A stretch of DNA of 64,000 nucleotides from Sanderia malayensis (GCA_013076295.1 RQOL01000828.1:310001-374000); one strand, 5' to 3'. Numbered from the stretch's first letter, positions 47,831 through 58,459 are shown. Notes: a model not told the origin generated them from the sequence alone. Program-made: numbers and translations.

Positions 47831-50800
47831 GTGGTTCGACGATATTACCAAAGATAATCCATCTGTCGTGCAATACCCTTATTGCAGATTAGTCTTTGGT
47901 TTGACCTGTAGCCCTGCCGTCTTAGGAGAAACGATTAAGCATCATGTATCTCAATTTCAAAACGAATTTCCAGAGGTTGTCAAGGTTTTGAACAGGCTAT
48001 ATTGCGATGATCTCTCGTTTGGGTCGAATAATGCAAACGAAGCATTTGAAATTTACGCAAAGGCAAAAGAGATCATGTTAGCCGGGGGGTTCAATCTCAG
48101 GAAATGGAACTCGAACGATAAAATCCTCCTCAACCAGATCGAAATGCACGAAAACAAAGTCTCACAGAGAAACACGGTGTCTGAAACGTTAGTTGAGACA
48201 GCAGAGGATGATCACTCGTACTCGAAGCATGTTATAGGTAACCCTAGTTCGGGGGAGGGAAATAAGGTCCTAGGGGTTAACTGGAACACCGATCTTGATA
48301 CATTAGAGTTGGAATTAGCATCTGTTGCAGAATTTGCAAAATCTTTAACCCCTTCCAAACGCTCACTATTGAAAATAATGGCCACGATCTTCGACCCACT
48401 TGGTATGATACGTGTTTTAACGGTAAATTTTAAGATGTTTTTTCAACACCTATGCTTGAGTAAAACCGACTGGGATTCCGAATTGCAGGGAACTGACAGA
48501 CAAACGTATGACTCACTATGCAATTCTCTCACGCAATTTAAGGGTGTAAAAATCCCAAGATGCATTGCAATAAAGGGAAACGTCAAAGGTGTGCAGATCC
48601 ATGGGTTTTCTGACGCAAGCGAGCGCGCATATGCTAGTGTTGTATACGTACGTGCGGAATATGCATCTGGCGCAATAGATACAAGGTTTTTAGCATCTAA
48701 GTCTAAAGTAGTCCCTATTAAGAAACAGAGCATACCTCGCTTAGAACTACTACTGGGTGCTTGTTTGATGGCTAAACTTGTCCATACCGTGGAAGGAATT
48801 CTTCAAGAAGAACTTAAGCTGAGAGCCATTGAGAAATTTTATTGGGTCGATTCCATGTCAGTCCTTTGCTGGATTCAAAACAACAAGCCTTGGACCCAGT
48901 ATGTACGCAATAGAGTGTCGGAAATATTACAAGTTTCAAATAGGGAACAATGGTTTCATTGCCCGGGGGTTGAAAACCCAGCAGATCTTCCCTCGCGTGG
49001 TAAGTCTTCCGACCTTGTAGCCAACCTTTTGTGGTGGGAGGGTCTAAAATATTTAAAGGTAAATTCGGAAAATTGGCCAACACGCCCATCCAGTAAGGAA
49101 TTAGAGATTCCAAGTGCTATGCAGGAAAAGGTTAAGAAAGATCCGGTAATAACACATGCCATGCTAGTTGCTGACAAAGGCTTGCAGCCTCGTACTGATA
49201 AATTGATCGATTTATCGCGTTTTAGTAGTAAGAATAAGGTGTTACGTACCGTTGCATGGGTATACAGGTTCATCTCGAATTTGAAGTCAGCAATTAATAA
49301 GGAACCCCGAAACGAAGAGGAAAGGCTTGGGGTACATGAGCTAGAATCAGCTGAAATCGCCTTAATCAGGTCAATACAAAGTGACGTCTTTTCAAAAGAA
49401 ATAGCCTTCTTAACTTCGGAAACTAAAACGCAGAACAAAGTTAAGACACCATTATACGTAACACAGTTCAATTTGTTTCTGGACAGTCATAAAGTTCTTA
49501 GGTGTAAATCTCGTATTGGTAAGGCCAACGTGGCTGACGCAAATAAAGTGCCAATACTGCTACCCTCGCGTAATCGTTATTCAGAGCTAATTGCCAAGCA
49601 GTGTCACGATTCAGTGTACCACAACGGAACTAGAGACACATTGAACCTCGTAAGACAGAAGTATTGGATTTTGCGCGGACGAGAAATGGTCAAACGCATA
49701 GTCAAAGGTTGCATTTTATGTAAGAAAATCAAAGGGTTGTGTTATAAGACCGTGTATAACCCTGAATTACCCGAATTTCGCGTCGATGATGGTCCGCCGT
49801 TTTGCCATGTAGGCTTAGATTTCGCAGGGCCTCTTCTCGTCAAAGACAAAAGGTCAGCTGAAAGTCACAAATCGCATGTCTGTTTGTTTACATGCGCATC
49901 AACTCGTGCTGTACATCTAGAGCTTGTCGAGTCTTTAGATGTAGAATGTTTCATCAGGGCTTTCAAGAGATTCTGTGCGCGGCGTGGTCTGCCCTCCACA
50001 ATAATATCTGACAACGCTAAAACATTTAAATGTGCTGCCAAAGAAGTACGGAAATTATTGCGTAGTCCTAGAATTGGTGAATTTCTCGCTCAAAAAGGCG
50101 TCGAATGGAAATTCATCGTAGAGCTTGCCCCTTGGCAATGGGGCATGTGGGAAAGACTAGTGCGAAGTGTAAAACGGTGTCTGGTAAAGATAGTCGGCCG
50201 TTCCTTGTTAAGCTATTCGGAATTAGGTACCATTTTAGTGGAGATAGAAAGTATTATCAATTCTCGGCCAATAACGTATGTCTACGAAGATCAAGACGGA
50301 ATATCGTATCCGTTAACACCATCTCAATTGATAAGTGGTCGCAATCTATATCTCTTAGCTAGCGATGGCCACTACGAAATTGTGAGTACACACGACACTC
50401 TTTCTAGGCGAGCCCGATATAACCGTAAGGTATTAAGTCAATTTACTGCGCGCTGGCGCAATGAATATCTTTCTAGTCTTTTAGCAGCATTTAGGCCAAA
50501 AGACAAGGCTCGAGAACCGGTTGTTGCTGTAGGAGACATTGTCATTCTGAAAGACGAACAGCGGAAGCGATGTTTTTGGAAAATGTGCAAAGTATTGGAA
50601 TTATTCAAGGGAAATGATGGCTCCATTCGTGCTGCCAAGGTACAAGTCGCTTCGCAAGAGGGTGGTAAGAGAGTCCTAAACAGGGCTCTAAAATTACTTA
50701 TTCCGCTTGAAATTAATTGTAGCCTACCATTAAGTAAATCTTATGACAATGAGAATGACGCGCCACCGCAGCCATCGCATGCTACGTCGCAGCGAGCCAA

Positions 50801-50873
50801 CGCGCGAACTGATTCAAGACCAAAGCGCAATGCTGCCGCAATCGGTGAATTGCTTCGTAGAGACATTTTGTAA
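47784..50873 (+). CDS. pol: BEL/Pao Pol fragment: RT, RNase H, integrase
   Basis: 1,029 codons open without a stop. Residues 1-110 hold the RT palm with YCDD at 73-76. The Pao-type peptidase_A17/RNase H part follows, with D277 (SDAS), E321, D356 (WVDS) and D401 (PADLPSRG) placed as RNase H acidic residues. An integrase zinc finger is visible as H608, H613, C643 and C646. The integrase core has D679, D743 (SDNAKTF) and E790, with 46 residues between the last two. A DUF5641-like C-terminal domain spans roughly 880-985. The start codon is arbitrary because the true frame enters from upstream across a one-base shift. The protein would copy and integrate retrotransposon DNA, but this copy lacks the first RT catalytic aspartate in frame. 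Related Pol sequences are common in marine invertebrates (family knowledge). Confidence 0.92.
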   Translation: MQVQIQEAGRDVLRFLWFDDITKDNPSVVQYPYCRLVFGLTCSPAVLGETIKHHVSQFQNEFPEVVKVLNRLYCDDLSFGSNNANEAFEIYAKAKEIMLAGGFNLRKWNSNDKILLNQIEMHENKVSQRNTVSETLVETAEDDHSYSKHVIGNPSSGEGNKVLGVNWNTDLDTLELELASVAEFAKSLTPSKRSLLKIMATIFDPLGMIRVLTVNFKMFFQHLCLSKTDWDSELQGTDRQTYDSLCNSLTQFKGVKIPRCIAIKGNVKGVQIHGFSDASERAYASVVYVRAEYASGAIDTRFLASKSKVVPIKKQSIPRLELLLGACLMAKLVHTVEGILQEELKLRAIEKFYWVDSMSVLCWIQNNKPWTQYVRNRVSEILQVSNREQWFHCPGVENPADLPSRGKSSDLVANLLWWEGLKYLKVNSENWPTRPSSKELEIPSAMQEKVKKDPVITHAMLVADKGLQPRTDKLIDLSRFSSKNKVLRTVAWVYRFISNLKSAINKEPRNEEERLGVHELESAEIALIRSIQSDVFSKEIAFLTSETKTQNKVKTPLYVTQFNLFLDSHKVLRCKSRIGKANVADANKVPILLPSRNRYSELIAKQCHDSVYHNGTRDTLNLVRQKYWILRGREMVKRIVKGCILCKKIKGLCYKTVYNPELPEFRVDDGPPFCHVGLDFAGPLLVKDKRSAESHKSHVCLFTCASTRAVHLELVESLDVECFIRAFKRFCARRGLPSTIISDNAKTFKCAAKEVRKLLRSPRIGEFLAQKGVEWKFIVELAPWQWGMWERLVRSVKRCLVKIVGRSLLSYSELGTILVEIESIINSRPITYVYEDQDGISYPLTPSQLISGRNLYLLASDGHYEIVSTHDTLSRRARYNRKVLSQFTARWRNEYLSSLLAAFRPKDKAREPVVAVGDIVILKDEQRKRCFWKMCKVLELFKGNDGSIRAAKVQVASQEGGKRVLNRALKLLIPLEINCSLPLSKSYDNENDAPPQPSHATSQRANARTDSRPKRNAAAIGELLRRDIL

Positions 50874-50954
50874 ACGATCGTTTTTTGTTATTTTTATAAT
50901 CTTATAGCTACTTATCATTGTTATGTTACGTAGTTTTTGGTCTCATCGTAGAGC

Positions 50955-50969
50955 CAAAACGGGGGAGAA
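50955..50969 (+). other. Polypurine tract of the BEL/Pao element
   Basis: AAAACGGGGGAGAA lies directly before the 3' LTR, where plus-strand DNA priming would occur. The 80 bp between the pol stop and this tract holds no other feature that I can see. Confidence 0.7.
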
Positions 50970-51185
50970 TGTTGTAATGGTATATCTAGTTGTGGTGAAA
51001 AGAACCACGTGATTGTGGGGCTCACGTGAGCCATGGTTATGTAATCATGTATCATGTTTATTCGGACACTTGTTCACTTGTTTAATCGGAGACGTACTTA
51101 TATTCCTTGCCTTTATATATCCATGTTATGTTATGTTAACTATGAATGTGTTTTCACTGCCTCGTTAGAACATCACTTTACAACA
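50970..51185 (+). repeat. 3' LTR of BEL/Pao element (216 bp)
   Basis: Begins TGTTGTAA and ends TTACAACA, a perfect 8-bp terminal inverted repeat with the TG/CA ends expected of an LTR. Array spacer (GCATAATTGC) resumes immediately. The target-site duplication cannot be checked because the 5' LTR is missing. Confidence 0.85.
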
Positions 51186-51396
51186 GCATAATTGCAAATA
51201 AACAATAAAAATAATCTCAAAATAGATGGAAGAGCAGGTTTTCAAACCCTGGGCCTCTCGCATGCTAAGCGAGCACTCTACCTCTGAGCTACAGGCCCAA
51301 CTTGCTATGAATTTCTAGAAATGAACGCTTTTGAATTTTAATGCCTTTTTTGTATGAATAGATGCAAGTTAACAATCAATATCATCTAAACATACA

Positions 51397-51461
51397 TGGA
51401 GGAGCAGGCTTTTGAACCCTGGGCCTCTCGCATGAGCGTTCTACAACTGAGCTGCACCCCC
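51397..51461 (-). pseudogene. 65-nt anticodon-deleted tRNA-like unit
   Basis: Same deletion class (CTC-ATGC-GAG remnant), here to the right of the BEL element. Confidence 0.74.
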
Positions 51462-51901
51462 AATGAGCCATGAAGCTCTAGAAGTGAAAGCTTTTGTAAT
51501 TTAATGCCTATTTTTCTATGCATAAATGCAAATGAACAATCAATATAATCTCGAAATAGGTAGAGGAGGAAGGTTTTGAACCCTGGGCTTCTAGCATGCA
51601 AAGAGAACACTCTACCACAGAGCTGCACCCCCGATGAGCGATTAAACTGAAGCCGTCAAAGTTTCTGTAACTTAACCCCATTTCTTGTATGCAGAATTGC
51701 TAATAAACCATAAATATAATCTCAAAATAGATGGAGGAGCAGGGTTTCAAGGCCTGGGGATCTCGCATGCGAAGCCAGCGCTCTACCACTGAGCTGCAAC
51801 CCCGATGAGCGATTAAACTCAAGCAGTCAGAGTTTTTGTAACTTAACGCCCTTTCTTGTATGCATAATTGCAAATAAACAATCAAATAATCTCAAAATAG
51901 G

Positions 51902-51973
51902 TGGAGGAGCAGGGTTTCGAACACTGGGCCTCTCGCATGCAAAGCAAGCGTTCTATCACTGAGCTACACCCCC
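51902..51973 (-). tRNA. tRNA-Ala(TGC)-like
   Basis: Loop TTTGCAT gives TGC. Anticodon stem CTTGC/GCGAG is paired. C11-A24 in the D stem and U52-C62 in the T stem are mispaired. Confidence 0.66.
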
Positions 51974-52413
51974 GAAGAGATAGTAAACTCTAGCAGTGGG
52001 AGTTTTTGTAAGTTAACGCCTTCTCGTCTATGCATAAATTCAAATAACTTATAAAACTAATCTCAAAACATATTCAGGAGCAGGGTTTGCAGCCCTGGGC
52101 TTCTTGCAAGCTAGGAGAGCACTCTACCATTGAGGTGCACCCCGGATGAGCTATAAGACTCAAGCAGTCAGAGTTTCTGTAACTTAACGCCCTTTCTTAT
52201 ATGCATAATTGCAAATAAACAATCAAAATAATCTCAAAATAGATGGAGGAGTAGGGTTTCGAACACTGGGCCTCTCGCATACAATGCAAGCGCTCTACCA
52301 CTGAGTTACACCCCTAACGAGCTATGAAGCTCTAGAAGTGAACGCTTTTGTAATTTAACTCCTTCTTTTGTATGCATAAATGCAAAGGAACAACAATGTA
52401 ATCTCAAAATAGA

Positions 52414-52485
52414 TGGAGGAGCAGGGTTTCGAACCCTGGGCCTCTCGCATGCTAAGCGAGCACTCTGCCACTGAGTTACACCCCT
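52414..52485 (-). tRNA. tRNA-Ala(AGC)
   Basis: Body as in the unit at 52,584 but with A1 and A10 changes at the 5' side (GAGTTACACCCCT on the plus strand). First copy of the single-unit duplication. Confidence 0.7.
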
Positions 52486-52583
52486 AACGAGCTATGAAGC
52501 TCTAGAAGTGAACGCTTTTGTAATTTAACTCCTTCTTTTGTATGCATAAATGCAAAGGAACAACAATGTAATCTCAAAATAGA

Positions 52584-52655
52584 TGGAGGAGCAGGGTTTC
52601 GAACCCTGGGCCTCTCGCATGCTAAGCGAGCACTCTGCCACTGAGCTACACCCCC
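52584..52655 (-). tRNA. tRNA-Ala(AGC)
   Basis: Consensus with a D-loop U to C change (AGTGGCA). G3-U70, intact A and B boxes, all stems paired except U6-U67. Confidence 0.85.
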
Positions 52656-53094
52656 GATGAGATAGTAATCTCTAGCAGTGAAAGCTTTTGTAAGTTAACG
52701 CCTTTTCGTATATGCATAAGTTCAAATAACGTAGGAAACTAATCTCAAAACATATGCAGGTGCAGGGTTTCCAACCCTGGGCTTCTAGCATGCGAAGAGA
52801 ACACTCTACCACTGAGCTGCAGCCCCGATGATCTATTAAACTCAAGCAGTGAAAGTTTCTGTAACTTAACGCCATTTCTTGTACGCATAATTGCAAATAA
52901 ACAATAAAAATAATCTCAAAATAGATGGAAGAGCAGGTTTTCAAACCCTGGGCCTCTCGCATGCTAAGCGAGCACTCTACCACTGAGCTACAGGCCCAAC
53001 TTGCTATGAATTTCTAGAAATGAACGCTTTTGAATTTTAATGCCTTTTTGTATGAATAGATGCAAGTTAACAATCAATATCATCTAAACATACA

Positions 53095-53159
53095 TGGCGG
53101 AGCAGGCTTTTGAACCCTGGGCCTCTCGCATGAGCGTTCTACAACTGAGCTGCACCCCC
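53095..53159 (-). pseudogene. 65-nt anticodon-deleted tRNA-like unit
   Basis: Same deletion class, with an additional acceptor change (GGCGGAG on the plus strand). Confidence 0.73.
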
Positions 53160-53604
53160 AATGAGCCATGAAGCTCTAGAAGTGAAAGCTTTTGTAATTT
53201 AATGCCTATTTTTCTATGCATAAATGCAAATGAACAATCAATATTATCTCAAAATAGGTAGAGGAGGAAGGTTTTGAACCCTGGGCTTCTAGCATGCAAA
53301 GAGAACACTCTACCAATGAGCTGCACCCCCGATGAGCCATTAAACTCAAGCCGTCAAAGTTTCTGTAACTTAACGCCCTTTCTTATATGCATAATTGCAA
53401 ATAAACAATCAAAATAATCTCAAAATAGATGGAGGAGCACGGTTTCGAACACTGGGCCTCTCGCATACAATGCAAGCGCTCTACCACTGAGCTACACCCC
53501 TAACGAGCTACGAAGTTCTAGAAGTGAACGCTTTTGTAATTTAATTCCTTCTTTTGTATGCATAAATGCAAAGGAACAACAATATAATCTCAAAATAGAT
53601 GGAG

Positions 53605-53634
53605 GAGCAGGGATTCGAACCCTGAGCTACACCC
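53605..53634 (-). pseudogene. Internally deleted mini-tRNA unit
   Basis: The acceptor 3' strand and T arm (GCAGGGATTCGAACCCTG on the plus strand) join directly to the D-arm 5' side and acceptor (AGCTACACCCCC). The anticodon arm, variable loop and half of the D arm are missing. The CCCTG / CACTGAGC similarity may have guided the deletion. Confidence 0.65.
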
Positions 53635-54715
53635 CCGATGAGATAGTAAACTCTAGCAGTGAAGGCTTTTGTAATTTAACGCCTTTTGGTATATGCATAA
53701 TTGCTAACAAACCATAAAATTAATCTCAAAATAGATGGAAGAGCAGGGTTTTGAACATTGAGCTGCACCCCGGATGAGGTATAAGACTCAAGCAGTCAGG
53801 GTTTCTGTAACTTAACGCCCTTTCTTGTATGCATAATTGCAAATAGACAATCAAAATAATCTGAAAATAGGTGGAGGAGCAGGGTTTCGAACTCTGGGCC
53901 TCTCGCATGCAAAGCAAGCGTTCTATCACTGAGCTACACCCCCGATGAGATATTAAACTCTAGCAGTGGGAGTTTTTGTAAGTTAACGCCTTCTCAAAAT
54001 TCAAATAAATTATATAACTAATCTCAAAACATATTCAGGAGCAAGGATTCCAACCCTGGGCTTCTTGCAAGCTAGGAGAGCACTCTACTATTGAGCTGCA
54101 CCCCGGATGAGCTATAAGACTCAAGCAGTCAGAGTTTCTGTAACTTAACGCCCTTTCTTATATGCATAATTGCAAATAAACAATCAAAATAATCTCAAAA
54201 TGGATGGAGGAGCAGGGTTTCGAACACGGGGCCTCTCGCATACAATGCAAGCGCTCTACCACTGAGCTACACCCCTAACGAGCTATCAAGCTCTAGAAGT
54301 GAACGCTTTTGTAATTTAATTCCTTCTTTTGTATGCATAAATGCAAAGGAACAACAATATAATCTCAAAATAGATGGAGGAGGAGGGTTTCGAACCCTGT
54401 GCCTCTTGCATGCTAAGCGAGCACTCTACCACTGAGCTACATCCCCGATGAGATAGTAAACTCTAGCAGTGAAAGCTTTTGTAAGTTAACGCCATTTCGT
54501 ATATGCATAAGTTCAAATAACTTGGAAACTAATCTCAAAACATATGCAGGAGCAGCGTTTCCAACCCTGGGCTTCTAGCATGCGAAGAGAACACTCTACC
54601 ACTGAGCTGCACCCCCGATGAGCTATTAAACTCAAGCAGTCAAAGTTTCTGTAACTTAACGCCATTTCTTGTATGCATAATTGCTAATAAACCATAAAAA
54701 TAATCTAAACATAGA

Positions 54716-54787
54716 TGGAAGAGCAGGGTTTCAAACCCTGGGGCTTTCGCATGCGAAGCCAGCGCTCTACCACTGAGCTACACCCCC
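54716..54787 (-). tRNA. tRNA-Ala(CGC)-like
   Basis: Loop TTCGCAT gives CGC. The D stem GCTC/GAGC is perfect and the T stem is perfect with loop TTTGAAA. G29-G41 and C27-A43 mispair the anticodon stem. G3-U70 and G4-U69 in the acceptor. Confidence 0.68.
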
Positions 54788-54884
54788 AACGAGCTATGAA
54801 GCCTAGTAGTCGACGCTTTTGTACTTTAATGCCTTTTTTGTATGCATAAATGCAAATGAACAATCAATATAATCTCACAATTAA

Positions 54885-54956
54885 TTTAGGAGCAGGGTTT
54901 CGAACCCTGGGGCTCTCGCATGCGAAGCCAGCGCTTTACCACTAAGCTACACCCCC
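54885..54956 (-). tRNA. tRNA-Ala(CGC)-like
   Basis: CGC anticodon with a perfect T arm and B box. Acceptor positions 71-72 are A-A, unpaired with G1-G2. Confidence 0.6.
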
Positions 54957-55158
54957 CAATAAGCTATGAAGCTCTAGAAGTGAACGCTTTTGTAATTTAA
55001 TGCCCTTTTTTGTATGCATAAACGCAAATGAACAACAATATAATCTCAAAAATATGCAGGAGCAGGGTTTCGAACCCTGGGCTTCTAGCATGCGAAGAGA
55101 ACACTCTACCACCGAGCTGCACCCCCGATGATCTATTAAACTCAAGCAGTCAAAGTTT

Positions 55159-55519
55159 GTTAAGTTAAGTCCTGGGTATGACGTTAAACTACAACCGGTG
55201 GTAAGGCTCCAGTTTATAAGTTCTGGAGTTGTGGGGAAGATGGAGTAACCCCTTAATTACCATTACTCCCAGGTCCATCCTGGCTCGGGGTGGTAGTACC
55301 TGTCTGGGCCCCAACTATGGGTCAAATAGCGGAGTACACCCAATGAGGTCGTCACCTCTAGTGTATGTAGACTGAAGCGGCAGTGGTGGCAGTGATCACC
55401 GAAGGCGCGACAGCAAAGATGTGTGGCACATCTAGGGCACTTTCTTGACGCATAGAGTCTTGTGGCCAGCCACCGTGGAAGAGATTAGGGCCTCACCACG
55501 TATCAACCTATAGTTAACC
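55159..55519 (+). other. LINE 5' UTR
   Basis: GC-richer than the array and unrelated to it. It presumably carries the element's own internal promoter, but I recognise no motif. It leads to the ATG at 55,520 in the context AACCATGG, close to a good animal start context. Confidence 0.6.
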
Positions 55520-58459
55520 ATGGATTCTAATAAAGGTGTAAATAGTTATACAGACGAAGTTGAGCCCCCTGCGACTGACTCTGTTATAAATAGCTACTGG
55601 GAAGAAAATAGTGCATCTGGTAGTAATAGGGCAACTAATCGTAAGGACGGTTATAATGACGGTGGTAATCTCAATCCGCAAGGAGGATCATCACCCGAAA
55701 CAGTTTGTCTGAAAACCAGAGATAATATTTTACGGATAGCAACATGGAATGTACGAACGCTATACCAGGATGGTAATATCGAAAATTTAATACAAGAAGT
55801 GGAAGAAATGAGACTGGATATAACAGGCATAGCAGAGGTGCGATGGACAGATGCAGGTATAATGGCTAAGGATGATTACACAATCATGTACAGTGGTGGA
55901 GAGGAACACAGGAATGGCGTTGCATTCATTATAAATAAGAATGTAAAGAGATCACTATTAGGTTTTTGGCCTATATCGGAACGTGTCGCAGTAATGAAAC
56001 TAGAAGGCAAGCCGTTCAACATTGCGTTGATTCAGGTGTATACTCCTACCAGTGACTACTCAGACGAGGATATTGATATATTTTATGAAAGCATACAGAA
56101 GGCGATAAAGCATGCGAAATCGGATGACATCATGTTTGTGATGGGAGACATGAATGCGAAAGTTGGATCAAAGAGATATGGCAGCATAGTAGGCTCATAT
56201 GGTTTGGGTGAGATAAACCCAAGAGGTGAGCGGCTCATTGAATTTTGCGATCGAAACAACCTCGCGATAATGAACACGTGGTTCCAACAGCCAAGGCGTC
56301 GCCTATATACATGGAGCAGCCCAGACGGTGTGACACGCAATCAAATTGATTACATCATGGTAAGACAGCGCTTCAGGAACTGTGTACAACAAGTAAAGAC
56401 GTACCCTGGGGCAGACGTCGGCTCGGATCACAATCCTGTCGTAATGAGGGTTAAAATCAAGCTGAAGAAAATTCAGAAACCAAAAATCATGCCAAGATAC
56501 GACATGAATTTGTTGAGAGATGGTACCATTAGAGAACGATTTGGTGTTGCGGTAAGAAACATGTACGAAAGTTTTAACGTGGAGTGCGATACTAAACAAT
56601 CGGTTGAAGGTGCCATCGACCAAAAGTGGTGTAATATTAGAGATAGTATGAAGAAAACAACAGAAGAACTGATTCTGAGGAAGGAGAACAAGGCAAAACA
56701 ACCATGGATGAAAGATCACATACTACAGCTTATGACCGAAAGAAAGCAGAACAAATGTAATGAATCAAAATACCGCGAGTTCAACAAGAAAATCAAAGTC
56801 GCCTGTAAAAAGGCAAAGGAGGAGTGGCTAGATGAGAGGTGTAGAGAAATTGAAGAGTTGGATAAGATCGGACGGACAAGACAAATGTATGACAAAGTAA
56901 AGGAACTGACTAGCGGTAAAAAGATGGGGGTTTATCAATCCGGAATAAATGACAAAAATGGTGAAGCATTATTTGACAAAGAAGACATCAAGAAGAGATG
57001 GGTTGAATACATCGGCGAGCTTTATGATGATGACCAAGGTGATATACCGACCGTGAGCAATCTGGAGGGACCATGTATTCTGCATTCTGAAGTTGAGCAA
57101 GCTATCAAAGAGTTGAAATGTGGGAAAGCTGGTGGAGAAGATGAAATTACCGCCGAAATGTTGAAGGCATTAGATAATGCAGGAACAAAGATACTGGTAG
57201 AGATATGCAATATGATATACAATACGGGGTATCTACCAGAAGATCTCCTAAGATCAATCTTTATAACACTGCCAAAGAAACCGAAGGCTATGAACTGTCA
57301 AGATTTTAGAACTATAAGCTTGATGAGTGTCATGATAAAGCTTATTCTGAAAATTATTCTCAAACGCATAAATAGTAAAATTGAGAGTAAAGTCGGAGAG
57401 ACGCAGAGTGGCTTCCGGGAACAGAAGGGAACTCGGGATGCGATCTATAATCTGAGAATGATAGGAGAGAGATATCTAGAAAAGCAGAAAGATGTATACG
57501 TCTGTTTTATTGATTACCAAAAAGCATTCGATCGTGTAAGCCATCAAAAAGTAGTGAAGTGTCTTCAAGGGATTGGAGTGGATGGTAAAGACTTGCGTGT
57601 TCTTATCAACTTATACTGGAAACAGAAAGCCGTCGTGCGGACGGATGGAGGCCTGTCAGCAGAGATTCCCATAAAGAGAGGTGTTCGACAAGGTTGTGTC
57701 ATCTCACCGAGCCTGTTTAACCTCTACACAGAATACATTTTTAGAGAAATTGTTGAAATCAAGGGTGTTGTTATTGGTGGTCGTTCAACGAACAGTCTTA
57801 GATATGCAGATGACACTGCTTTGTTGGCAGAAACTGAGGAAGAACTGCAAGAGATAATTGATACCATAAACCGGGTGGGAATTGAGCATGGGATGGTCAT
57901 CAATGTCAGAAAGACCAAAACAATGGTCATCAGCAGGAAGGAGGTTGTACCAAAAGTTACGATCCATGTTAAAGGAGACAAACTGGAACAAGTGCAAAAG
58001 TTTGTGTATCTAGGTCATATGATCACGGAAGATGGAAAATGTGAAACTGAAATAAAAAGACGTATTGAAATAGCAAGATCTGCAATTAATCAAATGAAAG
58101 CACTAATTGTTTCGGGAAAGATATCTGTGAAAGTTAGAATACGTTTGGCTAAGTGCTACATTTGGTCTACACTGATGTACGGAGCTGAGGCATGGACAAT
58201 TAGTAAGGTGATGCAGACAAAACTGGAGGCTTTTGAAATGTGGATCTACCGCAGAATAATGAAAGTGCCGTGGACAGCAAAGAAAAGTAATGTGGAAGTT
58301 CTCACCCTTGTGAATGAAAGGAGGAAGCTAATGGGCATGATAAAAGAACGAAAATTGAAGTACCTCGGTCACATTTTACGACATCCATGTCTTGGAAAGG
58401 AACTATGCGAAGGAATGGTAAATGGTAAACGCGGGAGAGGAAGACCTAGACTGAAGTGA
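55520..58459 (+). CDS. LINE ORF: endonuclease and reverse transcriptase
   Basis: 979 codons. The N-terminal 70 residues are low in recognisable features. An exonuclease/endonuclease/phosphatase domain spans about 71-312, with N77 (TWNVRT), E106 (AEVRW), D210 and N212 (GDMNAK), D277 (NQIDYIM) and the catalytic pair D303-H304 (GSDHNPV). A linker rich in charged helices follows. Reverse transcriptase lies at about 560-830, with FIDYQKAFD, the GVRQGCVISPSLFN turn and YADD at 762-765. The C-terminal region has the LGHILRH and GKRGRGRP motifs typical of this group. The enzyme would nick target DNA and prime reverse transcription from the nick. The ORF ends at a TGA, but the same frame stays open for 39 more codons to 58,577 and encodes the usual W-rich tail, so this TGA looks like a point-mutation stop. 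Confidence 0.93.
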   Translation: MDSNKGVNSYTDEVEPPATDSVINSYWEENSASGSNRATNRKDGYNDGGNLNPQGGSSPETVCLKTRDNILRIATWNVRTLYQDGNIENLIQEVEEMRLDITGIAEVRWTDAGIMAKDDYTIMYSGGEEHRNGVAFIINKNVKRSLLGFWPISERVAVMKLEGKPFNIALIQVYTPTSDYSDEDIDIFYESIQKAIKHAKSDDIMFVMGDMNAKVGSKRYGSIVGSYGLGEINPRGERLIEFCDRNNLAIMNTWFQQPRRRLYTWSSPDGVTRNQIDYIMVRQRFRNCVQQVKTYPGADVGSDHNPVVMRVKIKLKKIQKPKIMPRYDMNLLRDGTIRERFGVAVRNMYESFNVECDTKQSVEGAIDQKWCNIRDSMKKTTEELILRKENKAKQPWMKDHILQLMTERKQNKCNESKYREFNKKIKVACKKAKEEWLDERCREIEELDKIGRTRQMYDKVKELTSGKKMGVYQSGINDKNGEALFDKEDIKKRWVEYIGELYDDDQGDIPTVSNLEGPCILHSEVEQAIKELKCGKAGGEDEITAEMLKALDNAGTKILVEICNMIYNTGYLPEDLLRSIFITLPKKPKAMNCQDFRTISLMSVMIKLILKIILKRINSKIESKVGETQSGFREQKGTRDAIYNLRMIGERYLEKQKDVYVCFIDYQKAFDRVSHQKVVKCLQGIGVDGKDLRVLINLYWKQKAVVRTDGGLSAEIPIKRGVRQGCVISPSLFNLYTEYIFREIVEIKGVVIGGRSTNSLRYADDTALLAETEEELQEIIDTINRVGIEHGMVINVRKTKTMVISRKEVVPKVTIHVKGDKLEQVQKFVYLGHMITEDGKCETEIKRRIEIARSAINQMKALIVSGKISVKVRIRLAKCYIWSTLMYGAEAWTISKVMQTKLEAFEMWIYRRIMKVPWTAKKSNVEVLTLVNERRKLMGMIKERKLKYLGHILRHPCLGKELCEGMVNGKRGRGRPRLK

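Larger units (their letters stand above)
46789..51185 (+). mobile_element. 5'-truncated BEL/Pao LTR retrotransposon
   Basis: An insertion in the array that runs opposite to the tRNAs. It starts abruptly inside the protease part of pol, continues through reverse transcriptase, RNase H and integrase, and ends with a polypurine tract and a 216-bp 3' LTR. The 5' LTR, leader, gag and most of the protease are absent. The left flank stops in a tRNA T-arm/variable region, while the right flank resumes in mid-spacer. Loss of the 5' end therefore probably came from recombination or deletion after insertion, because LTR elements do not normally insert 5'-truncated. Confidence 0.9.
52301..52655 (-). repeat. 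Single-unit (170 bp) tandem duplication
   Basis: The unit ending at the tRNA starting 52,414 is repeated, essentially without change, with the tRNA starting 52,584. Both carry the rare CTCTGCC D-loop variant and the spacer variant AATTTAACTCC. This is the smallest clear amplification step in the window. Confidence 0.85.
51186..55158 (-). repeat. tRNA-Ala-derived tandem array, middle segment
   Basis: About 23 further units of the same family, same orientation and same spacer classes, lying between the BEL/Pao LTR and the LINE. It opens in mid-spacer, directly after the LTR end, and closes in a spacer at the LINE 5' end. It contains Ala-CGC, Ala-TGC, Ala-AGC and Thr-anticodon units, two 65-nt anticodon-deleted units and two heavily deleted mini-units (about 53,605 and 53,735). 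Confidence 0.94.

Noticed and set aside
48443..50638. Short antisense and out-of-frame open frames within the BEL/Pao pol region
   Set aside because: Shadows of the long pol frame with no recognisable domain.
58457..58459. TGA in the LINE as selenocysteine or programmed readthrough
   Set aside because: No supporting structure is visible, and a single nonsense mutation in a retroelement copy is simpler.
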